5,140 nucleotides of DNA, from NCBI GenBank assembly GCA_002434595.1, contig DJKK01000160.1:1-5140 (forward strand). Reading direction: 5' to 3'. The notes below the pieces were generated by a model. That model was not told where the DNA came from. It did no database searches and saw nothing but the letters and a program-made list of their open reading frames with translations. Made by a program: the position numbers and the translations under genes. Below, piece after piece: positions 1-4,870 of this stretch (position 1 is its first letter; every line of letters starts with the position of its first letter). This stretch comes from Alphaproteobacteria bacterium UBA6544 (GTDB lineage Bacteria; Pseudomonadota; Alphaproteobacteria; UBA8366).

Positions 1-112
1 GTTCGTTCAGGGGTTGGGGGGCGACAAACGTTTTTCGTCCTTCAAACCCGGAACAGTCGAGTTCGAGCATCATTTTCCGTTCGCTCGACGGAATTGTATC
101 CAATCGTGCCAT
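1..112 (-). CDS. 5' end of a divergent gene; possibly a short GrdB/PrdB-like reductase-family protein
   Basis: Reading leftwards from an ATG at 112-110 gives 37 uninterrupted codons before the window ends. The protein begins MARLDTIPSSERKMMLELD and continues through GFEGRKTFVAPQPLNE. An AAGGAG Shine-Dalgarno lies 9 nt upstream (plus-strand CTCCTT, 122-127), which is strong support for a real start. The pattern (short charged helix, Cys, then FxG..FVAPxPLN) recalls the N-terminus of short proteobacterial proteins annotated as glycine/sarcosine/betaine/D-proline reductase selenoprotein B family, in which a P-L-[NS] segment leads into the first beta strand. That assignment is from memory of the family and is tentative, because the diagnostic part lies outside the window. 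The gene is divergent from the OYE-type oxidoreductase and may share its control region. I am confident that it is a gene and unsure of its function. Confidence 0.62.
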   Translation of the reverse strand, partial: MARLDTIPSSERKMMLELDCSGFEGRKTFVAPQPLNE

Positions 113-222
113 ATCGAATCGCTCCTTGTATCAAATTAGCCGGTGGGGGTCCGCGCGCCCGCTATCCGGTCCATATTTTCTTTTAGAAATTGTATTCCGT
201 TCATTTTGGGATGACAGCCGCT
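113..222. promoter_or_regulatory. Divergent intergenic region
   Basis: About 110 bases separate the minus-strand ATG at 112 from the preferred plus-strand ATG at 223. Promoters for both directions are expected here. The centre (about 139-170) is GC-rich with a GCGCGC palindrome. It is flanked by AT-rich stretches at about 127-136 and 171-197 that could hold -10 elements. I could not find a convincing paired -35/-10 on either strand, nor a copy of the inverted repeat seen at 3390-3413. The region is annotated by position, not by motif. Confidence 0.4.
122..127 (-). promoter_or_regulatory. Ribosome binding site of the divergent minus-strand gene
   Basis: Read on the minus strand this is AAGGAG, a near-perfect Shine-Dalgarno, 9 nt before the ATG at 112-110. 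It is the main evidence that the short truncated frame at the left edge is a genuine gene start. Confidence 0.6.
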
Positions 223-2235
223 ATGACCGACCCGCTTTTTCAGCCGCTCACCATCCGGAACGTCACCTTCAAGAACCGGATCATGAGCACGAGTCACGCC
301 TGCGGTCTGGAAGAAGGGGGCATGCCTAAGGAACGCTACCAGCGCTATCACGAGGAAAAGGCGAGAGGCGGGATTGGGCTCACCATGTTCGGCGGATCGT
401 CGAATGTCGGACCGGACTCACCGTCGGTCTTCCAGCAACTCTATGTCGGCGATGACGAAGTGATCCCCTATCTGCAGCAGTTCTCAGAGCGGGTGCACAA
501 GCATGGTGCGGCCATCATGTGCCAGATCACCCATCTCGGCCGGCGTGGCGAGCCCTATGCTGGTCACTGGTTGCCGACGATCGGACCTTCGCCCATACGC
601 GAGACGCTCCACCGGAGCTTCCCGAAGGAAATGGACGACGACGATATCGCCCGTGTGGTCGCAGCCTATGGACAGGCCGCCCGGCGCTGCAAGGAGGGTG
701 GACTTGACGGCGTAGAGTCTCTCGGCAACTCGCACCTGATCGGCCAGTTCCTGTCGCCTGTAACCAACAAGCGGACGGACGGCTACGGCGGGGCGCTGGA
801 GAACCGCTGCCGTTTCGGTTTGATGGTCTTCGAGGAAATTCGACGGCAGGCCGGTGACGACTTCCTTGTCGGATTCCGGTGCGCGGTCGACGAAGCGATG
901 GCGGAAGGGTTGTCTCAGGACGAGTGCATCGAGATCGCGCATGTCTTTGAGCGCTCCGGGTTCATTGATTTCTTCAACGGCAACTACGGGCGTATGGACA
1001 CGTTGCTGGGGCTCGCCGTCGACAATATGCCTGGGATGGCATCGCCTATAGCGCCGTGGCTGAAATCCGTTGGCGCTTTTAAACGGGAAGTGAGCCTGCC
1101 CGTATTCCACGCCGCTCGCATCACCGATCTTGCGACCGCCCGTTACGCGATCAGTGAAGGGTTGTTGGATATGGCGGCGATGACACGGGCGCATATCGCC
1201 GATCCGCATCTCGTCAATAAGTTGGCCGACGGTCAGGAAGACCAAATTCGACCATGCGTTGGGGCGACACATTGCATGTCGCCACAGCGGCCGGTCTGCC
1301 TGCACAACGCGGCGACGGGCCGGGAGGTAAAGATGCCCCAGGTCGTCGCCCGGGCCGAGAATCCCGGCCGCCGTGCCGTTGTCGTCGGCGGTGGTCCGGC
1401 CGGTCTCGAAGCGGCACGCGTTCTCGGCGAACGTGGGCACCATATCGTGCTGTTCGAAGCGGCGCCAAGGCTCGGCGGCCAAGTTCTGCTCGGCGCCGAG
1501 GCGAGTTGGCGGAAAGATCTCTCAGGTGTCGTTGACTGGCGCGCAGGGGAAGTGGACCGACTAGGAATCGATGTCAGGACCAGTCACTATGCAGAGCTGG
1601 AAGACGTGCTGGCGGAAGATCCTGAAATCGTCATCGTGTCGACCGGCGGCGTGCCGGACATAGACTGGCTGGACGGTGTCGAACACGCGACCAGTGCGTG
1701 GGACTTCCTGACCGGAGGCGGTGCGGTGGGTGAGCAGGTTCTCGTCTACGATGGCACCGGCCGCCACCCCGCGTTGCAATGCGCCGAACGAGCAGCGACG
1801 GCGGGCGCGGACGTACAGCTTGTCTGTATCGACGGTGAGATTGCTGTAGAACTGACGTACGCCGAGCGGGCGATCTGGAAGCAGAAGGTCTATGAGGCTG
1901 GTGTTACGATGACACAAGACCATCGATTGCTGCGGATCGCCAAGACCGGCAACCGTTTAACGGCGACTTTTGCCAACGAGGCGACTGGAGCCATGGTGGA
2001 GTATCCTGCAGACCGGGTCGTCGTTGAGCACGGAACGATCCCGGTGGATGATATCTACCAGGCGCTTCGTGGGGATTCGGCCAATAACGGCGTAACCGAC
2101 CTTGACGCCCTACTATCTGGAAGGCCGCAATCTCAGGGGGCCGGGTTCGAACTTCACCGTATCGGCGATGCGGTTTCCAGCCGTAACATCGCCGCGGCTG
2201 TCTACGATGCGCTCAGGCTGTGTCACGTGATGTAG
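223..2235 (+). CDS. OYE-family FMN/4Fe-4S/FAD oxidoreductase, N-methylproline demethylase (StcD)-like
   Basis: This is a 670-aa oxidoreductase of the trimethylamine dehydrogenase/2,4-dienoyl-CoA reductase class, of typical family length. Residues 1-335 form the FMN-binding TIM barrel, with QITHLGRRG (101-109), QFLSPVTNKRTDGYGG (175-190) and a phosphate-binding segment near FHAARI (295-300). A cysteine cluster follows (C345, C351, C359). Next is a Rossmann domain with GGGPAG (389-394) and an acidic strand end at E412, then a second nucleotide-binding region near YDGTG (509-513). RIGDAVSSRNI (646-656) near the C-terminus is the usual FAD-contacting motif. The wording resembles proteins annotated as N-methylproline demethylase (StcD, stachydrine catabolism), so oxidative demethylation of an N-methyl compound is one candidate role; enoyl reduction is another. 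The normal HGAHGY active-site motif reads LGNSHL, and the second Fe-S cysteine is Ala348. The start at 223 is preferred because MTDPLFQPLTI is the usual family N-terminus and GGATGA lies 8 nt upstream. ATG 211 and TTG 190 are in-frame alternatives without better signals. It is the first gene of a three-gene operon. Confidence 0.9.
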   Translation: MTDPLFQPLTIRNVTFKNRIMSTSHACGLEEGGMPKERYQRYHEEKARGGIGLTMFGGSSNVGPDSPSVFQQLYVGDDEVIPYLQQFSERVHKHGAAIMCQITHLGRRGEPYAGHWLPTIGPSPIRETLHRSFPKEMDDDDIARVVAAYGQAARRCKEGGLDGVESLGNSHLIGQFLSPVTNKRTDGYGGALENRCRFGLMVFEEIRRQAGDDFLVGFRCAVDEAMAEGLSQDECIEIAHVFERSGFIDFFNGNYGRMDTLLGLAVDNMPGMASPIAPWLKSVGAFKREVSLPVFHAARITDLATARYAISEGLLDMAAMTRAHIADPHLVNKLADGQEDQIRPCVGATHCMSPQRPVCLHNAATGREVKMPQVVARAENPGRRAVVVGGGPAGLEAARVLGERGHHIVLFEAAPRLGGQVLLGAEASWRKDLSGVVDWRAGEVDRLGIDVRTSHYAELEDVLAEDPEIVIVSTGGVPDIDWLDGVEHATSAWDFLTGGGAVGEQVLVYDGTGRHPALQCAERAATAGADVQLVCIDGEIAVELTYAERAIWKQKVYEAGVTMTQDHRLLRIAKTGNRLTATFANEATGAMVEYPADRVVVEHGTIPVDDIYQALRGDSANNGVTDLDALLSGRPQSQGAGFELHRIGDAVSSRNIAAAVYDALRLCHVM

Positions 2236-2250
2236 AGGCGGCCGTATTTG

Positions 2251-2265
2251 CCTTTTCGAAAGGGA
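2251..2265 (+). promoter_or_regulatory. Shine-Dalgarno of the VOC gene within a small hairpin
   Basis: CCTTT (2251-2255), loop TCG, AAAGG (2259-2263) can pair as a 5-bp hairpin. The AAAGGGA Shine-Dalgarno (2259-2265) forms its 3' arm and sits just before the ATG at 2270. The pairing is visible. Any effect on translation is inference, and such a short stem may be weak. Confidence 0.4.
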
Positions 2266-2269
2266 AAAA

Positions 2270-2689
2270 ATGAGCAAACCGCCACTGGAATTCGATCACG
2301 TCCACCTGATCGCCGAGGATCCGAAGAAGACTGTCGAATGGTATGTCGAGATATTGGGGGCCGAAGTCACGGCGGATACAGTTGCTCGCGGTGCGCCGCA
2401 AATCTTCCTTGAGATCGGGGGCAAGATCGTCATTGTCCGAGGCAAACGTCCGGGAGAAAACCCGACTCCTGCGAAACCGATCCGGCAGTATCCGGATTTC
2501 TCAAGCCACGATGAATGGGGAACGGATCATTTCGGATTTCTGTACCGTGGCGACTTACGGGCATTCTGTGATGAGCTCCGCGCGAAAGGCGTTGTTTTCC
2601 CGGTCGAGCTGAAAGAGGGCGTAAACGGCAGCGCGCTCTGTTACATTTCCGCGCCTGATGGCGTCAGTATCGAATTGATGCAGTGCTGA
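2270..2689 (+). CDS. VOC (glyoxalase/bleomycin-resistance/dioxygenase fold) protein
   Basis: A 139-aa cytoplasmic protein of the vicinal oxygen chelate superfamily, of normal length for a two-module monomer. Module one starts at FDHVHLIAEDPKKTVEWY (8-25), where H10 sits at the usual metal-ligand position. Module two contains DHFGFLY (86-92), with H87 as the next ligand, and ends in APDGVSIELMQC (128-139), with E135 as the last. E48 in IFLEIGG is a possible fourth ligand. The His/His/Glu set suggests an active divalent-metal enzyme (lyase, epimerase, isomerase or dioxygenase) and not a mere antibiotic-binding protein. The family does not predict the substrate. The gene lies 34 nt after the oxidoreductase and 7 nt before the thioesterase, so the three are almost certainly co-transcribed. 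The start is supported by AAAGGGA ending 5 nt before the ATG. Confidence 0.88.
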   Translation: MSKPPLEFDHVHLIAEDPKKTVEWYVEILGAEVTADTVARGAPQIFLEIGGKIVIVRGKRPGENPTPAKPIRQYPDFSSHDEWGTDHFGFLYRGDLRAFCDELRAKGVVFPVELKEGVNGSALCYISAPDGVSIELMQC

Positions 2690-2692
2690 GGA
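2688..2692 (+). promoter_or_regulatory. Ribosome binding site of the thioesterase, overlapping the VOC stop codon
   Basis: GAGGA shares its first two bases with the VOC TGA stop (2687-2689) and ends 4 nt before the thioesterase ATG at 2697. It supports the chosen start and indicates translational coupling. An ATG at 2692 is followed by a stop after one codon and is not a usable start. Confidence 0.6.
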
Positions 2693-2696
2693 TGCC

Positions 2697-3086
2697 ATGA
2701 TTGAGACACCGGTCATACCGCGCGTTTCCGAGACCGACGGTGCTGGTCATATTAATAACACCGTTATCCCAATCTGGTTCGAGGGTGGCCGCACGGAGAT
2801 CTTCCGTCTGCTGACTCCCGATTTGCAGTTCCGCAACTGGCGCGTTGCATTGGTCAACATGAACGTCGACTACCTGGCGCAAACCTACTTTCAGGAAAGG
2901 GCGTTGGTGCGGACGTGGGTTGCCAAGGTCGGCAACAAGAGCTTCACGCTCGACGAAGAACTGTGGCAAGGTGACCGGCTCTGTGCGCGTGGCACGGCCA
3001 CTTACGTATATTTCGACTATCATGCGCAGGAGGCCCAACCGGTGCCCGCAGAAGTCCGCCGTGCACTGCAGTCGCACATTCGTTGA
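2697..3086 (+). CDS. Acyl-CoA thioesterase, 4HBT-type hotdog fold
   Basis: A 129-aa cytoplasmic protein that probably hydrolyses an acyl- or aryl-CoA thioester to the free acid and CoA. The N-terminus carries the 4-hydroxybenzoyl-CoA thioesterase/YbgC signature: ETDGAGHINN (12-21), with D14 at the catalytic Asp position and the GHINN turn, then WFEGGRTEIF (27-36) on the central hotdog helix. Strands follow at VNMNVDYL (53-60), VAKVGNKSFTLDEELW (75-90) and RGTATYVYFD (98-107), and the usual PVPAEVRRAL tail (115-124) is present. The aromatic residue often found before the catalytic loop is absent (VSETD, not a W/Y-GDTD type). Family length is normal. The ATG lies 7 nt after the VOC stop and its GAGGA Shine-Dalgarno (2688-2692) overlaps that stop, suggesting translational coupling. 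It appears to be the last gene of the first operon. The acyl substrate cannot be read from the sequence. Confidence 0.88.
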   Translation: MIETPVIPRVSETDGAGHINNTVIPIWFEGGRTEIFRLLTPDLQFRNWRVALVNMNVDYLAQTYFQERALVRTWVAKVGNKSFTLDEELWQGDRLCARGTATYVYFDYHAQEAQPVPAEVRRALQSHIR

Positions 3087-3101
3087 AAGGAAAAATTTTA
3101 G

Positions 3102-3358
3102 GGAGGAGCGCTTGTCATCAGCATTTAAGATTTAGGTGTCGGGATAAAGGCGGGGGATATACCTAAGACCTTGAAGCAATTTGGTAAGGTGCAGCTGAAT
3201 ATGCGCCAGACCCAAGAGGGAATTGGACTGGGTCTGCCTCTATCAAAAGGCTGACGGAACTGCATGGAGGTCGCCTGGCGATTGACAGCGCGGTCGGCGC
3301 CGGTATCACGGTCACTCTGATTTTTTCCCCTGAGCGAACCCTGTCAATCTCCTCCTGA
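3102..3358 (+). pseudogene. Decayed C-terminal tail of a sensor histidine kinase (HATPase_c)
   Basis: No intact gene lies here, but translation shows the end of a histidine-kinase ATPase domain in two frames. From 3111 one frame reads LVISI, a TAA stop (3126-3128) where kinases have a basic or polar residue, then DLGVGIKAGDIPKTLKQFG (G1/N-box-like, 3129-3185), and EGIGLGLPLSK (G2 box, 3216-3248). At the AAAA run 3245-3248 the match moves to the -1 frame, as expected from a one-base deletion. It continues KRLTELHGGRLAIDSAVGAG and then ITVTLIFSPERTL to a TGA at 3356-3358. The expected kinase sequence is D-T-G-x-G-I ... EGTGLGLPLSKRLxELHGG, so G1 and G2 also carry Thr-to-Leu and Thr-to-Ile changes. 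The nucleotide-binding, phosphorylation and sensor parts upstream are missing. The GLGLPLS wording is typical of PleC/DivJ-like alphaproteobacterial kinases. It lies between two catabolic operons on the same strand and is likely a non-functional remnant. Confidence 0.82.
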
Positions 3359-3454
3359 TCCATTCGATCAATAGTCCCTCAATTAGCATTTGTCCGGACG
3401 AATTTGCGGACAATATTACTCGCAAGGCTCATGTCGCACGGCTGAGATTTAGGT
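3359..3454 (+). promoter_or_regulatory. Leader region upstream of the monooxygenase operon
   Basis: About 96 AT-richer bases lie between the kinase remnant and the monooxygenase start. They hold the inverted repeat and candidate promoter at 3390-3419 and a small TGATC/GATCA stem (3356-3370). No rho-independent terminator for the upstream operon is visible between 3087 and here: there is no GC-rich stem followed by a T run. Read-through or Rho-dependent termination is therefore possible. Confidence 0.45.
3390..3419 (+). promoter_or_regulatory. Candidate sigma-70 promoter with overlapping palindromic operator
   Basis: TTGTCC (3390-3395) and TATTAC (3414-3419) each match four of six bases of the -35 and -10 consensus and are 18 nt apart. 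A perfect 7-bp inverted repeat, TTGTCCG (3390-3396) and CGGACAA (3407-3413) with a 10-bp spacer, covers the -35 and the spacer exactly. The left arm also contains the 8-bp palindrome GTCCGGAC (3392-3399). A repressor dimer (TetR or GntR type, for example) bound here would block RNA polymerase. The predicted transcript would start near 3426, about 44 nt before the monooxygenase ATG. The repeats are visible; promoter and operator function is inference. Confidence 0.5.
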
Positions 3455-3456
3455 AT

Positions 3457-3462
3457 GAGGGA
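3457..3462 (+). promoter_or_regulatory. Ribosome binding site that fixes the monooxygenase start at 3470
   Basis: GAGGGA lies 7 nt before the ATG at 3470, which is ideal spacing. The in-frame ATG at 3455 would put this Shine-Dalgarno inside the coding region and has no comparable signal of its own. The start at 3470 (MRQVHFVAF) is therefore preferred over the 5-residue-longer form. Confidence 0.65.
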
Positions 3463-3469
3463 AAAAATA

Positions 3470-4831
3470 ATGCGCCAAGTTCACTTCGTCGCGTTCCTGC
3501 AAGCACAGAATTGTACCACATTGCCGGCGTCTTGGCGACATCCCGACGCGCGGACCGATACATACTCGCCCGAATATTATCAGCATATCGCGCGTGTCCT
3601 CGAAGAAGGCAGATTCGATGTCGGATTCTTTGATGACCGCTTGGCCATGCCTGACATGTATGGCGGTGATCATGCGGAAACGGTGAAGAACGGAATTCGC
3701 TGCGTGAAATTGGACGCGGTGACATGTCTTATGAGCATGGCCGCCGTCACCAAGCATCTGGGCCTGGGAGCGACGTATTCAACGACATATTACGAGCCGT
3801 TCCATGTCGCGCGCCTGTTCCAGACGGTCGACCTGATGACCAAGGGGCGCGCCGCTTGGAATGTGGTCACGTCGGTCAACGATAACGAAGCGAAGAACAT
3901 GGGAAGAGAGGTTCACACCGCCCATGATCTCCGCTACGACGAAGCCGACGAATTCATGGAGATAGTGCTCGGGCATTGGGACAGCTGGGACGATGATGCG
4001 ATCGTCGTCGATAAAACGAACAACGTTTATGCTTATCCCGACAAAGTTCGCCGGATCGACTTCGAAGGGAAGTTCATGTCTTCAAGGGGACCATTCACCG
4101 TGCCGCGGACGCCGCAAGGCCATCCCGTTGTTATCCAGGCCGGCATGAGCTCGCGGGGCCAGGAGTTCGCCGCACGCTGGGGTGAGTTGTTGTTTGTCGT
4201 CTATCACGATCTGGAGGTTGCGCAGAAGCGTTATAAGAAGCAGAAGGAGTTGACGGCGGCGGTCGGTAGAGACCCAGAAGGCATGAAGATCTGCAGTCTG
4301 TTCTATCCGATTACCGCGGCGACGAAGGCTGAAGCAGAGGACAAGGCAGCTGCTTATGAGAAGTTGCCCAATGAAATGGATCAACTGCTGTTGCTCTCTG
4401 AGGCGCTGAATTTCGATTTCGCCTCGAAGGGCATCGATCAGCCTTTCACTGATGAAGAAATTGCTGGCATCTCTGGTATGCAGACCATGCGTGACCGTGT
4501 CGTTGTGGAGGAAGGCATAAAGAACCCGACGCCGCGTGACTTCATGCAGGTGACTGGGCGCGGATTGTTGCGGAATGCCTGGGTCGGCGGGCCGAAAGAA
4601 ATTGCGGATCAAATCGAGGAGTGGTGGTCTGGCCGGGCCTGTGACGGCTTCGTCATCGGGCCGACGCATCAGCCCGGTAGCTTCGAGGATTTCGTCCAGC
4701 ACGTCATTCCCGAGTTGCAGAAGCGAGGAATATACCGCACGGAGTATTCGGGTCCGACCTTACGCGATCACCTTGGAATCGCGCGGCCCGAGATTGGAGA
4801 TTGGCGCCATGATGCGGCTGCGGCGGAGTAG
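3470..4831 (+). CDS. LLM-class flavin-dependent monooxygenase, NtaA/DmoA/DszA (SnaA) family
   Basis: A 453-aa bacterial-luciferase-like TIM-barrel enzyme of the two-component type. It uses FMNH2 supplied by a separate NAD(P)H:flavin reductase, plus O2, to oxygenate a small organic substrate. Its relatives act on nitrilotriacetate, EDTA, dimethyl sulfide and dibenzothiophene sulfone. Family landmarks in order are FDVGFFDDRLAMPDMYG (49-65), LGLGATYSTTYYEPFHVARL (97-116), GRAAWNVVTS (126-135), the helix HDLRYDEADEFMEIVLGHWD (152-171) followed by SWDDDA, the flavin-phosphate region VIQAGMSSRGQEFAARWGE (221-239), and WVGGPKEIADQIEEWW (371-386). The ending, PELQKRGIYRTEYSGPTLRD (414-433) then HLGIARP, is the usual C-terminus. 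Length is normal and the frame is intact. No flavin reductase is present in the window. It is the first gene of a unit with the hydrolase 39 nt downstream and is probably controlled by the inverted repeat at 3390-3413. The substrate is not deducible. The family call is strong. Confidence 0.92.
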   Translation: MRQVHFVAFLQAQNCTTLPASWRHPDARTDTYSPEYYQHIARVLEEGRFDVGFFDDRLAMPDMYGGDHAETVKNGIRCVKLDAVTCLMSMAAVTKHLGLGATYSTTYYEPFHVARLFQTVDLMTKGRAAWNVVTSVNDNEAKNMGREVHTAHDLRYDEADEFMEIVLGHWDSWDDDAIVVDKTNNVYAYPDKVRRIDFEGKFMSSRGPFTVPRTPQGHPVVIQAGMSSRGQEFAARWGELLFVVYHDLEVAQKRYKKQKELTAAVGRDPEGMKICSLFYPITAATKAEAEDKAAAYEKLPNEMDQLLLLSEALNFDFASKGIDQPFTDEEIAGISGMQTMRDRVVVEEGIKNPTPRDFMQVTGRGLLRNAWVGGPKEIADQIEEWWSGRACDGFVIGPTHQPGSFEDFVQHVIPELQKRGIYRTEYSGPTLRDHLGIARPEIGDWRHDAAAAE

Positions 4832-4870
4832 CCGAAATACCTAAAACTCGGCCTTGCGGGCACGATTGGA

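Noticed and set aside
190..222. Longer start of the OYE-type gene at TTG 190 (or ATG 211)
   Set aside because: TTG 190 has no Shine-Dalgarno and adds MYSVHFG, which is unlike family N-termini. ATG 211 is possible, but 223 has GGATGA at 8 nt and the standard MTDPLFQPL beginning.
484..1482. 332-codon open frame on the minus strand
   Set aside because: It is fully antisense to the OYE-type gene, whose protein matches its family throughout. The antisense translation is rich in Arg, His and Pro, resembles no family and has no ribosome binding site, as expected in GC-rich coding DNA.
2664..3077. 137-codon minus-strand frame covering the thioesterase
   Set aside because: The plus-strand frame carries a clear 4HBT signature and an operon position; the antisense frame has neither.
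3207..3236. 8-bp perfect inverted repeat CAGACCCA/TGGGTCTG with a 14-nt loop
   Set aside because: It lies inside the kinase remnant, is explained by codons around the G2 box, and is not followed by a T run. It is likely incidental, not a terminator or operator.
3296..3326. Six-T run (3321-3326) as a rho-independent terminator
   Set aside because: No stable GC stem can be formed directly upstream, and the T run is explained by the ATT-TTT-T codons of the kinase remnant's last strand.
3111..3358. Kinase remnant as an intact small ATPase-like protein using programmed -1 frameshifting
   Set aside because: The AAAA run could suggest slippage, but the in-frame TAA at 3126, the missing upstream domain, the lack of a start with a ribosome binding site and the altered glycine boxes all point to decay.
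4082..4702. 206-codon open frame on the minus strand
   Set aside because: It is antisense to the conserved C-terminal half of the monooxygenase, with no recognisable domain.
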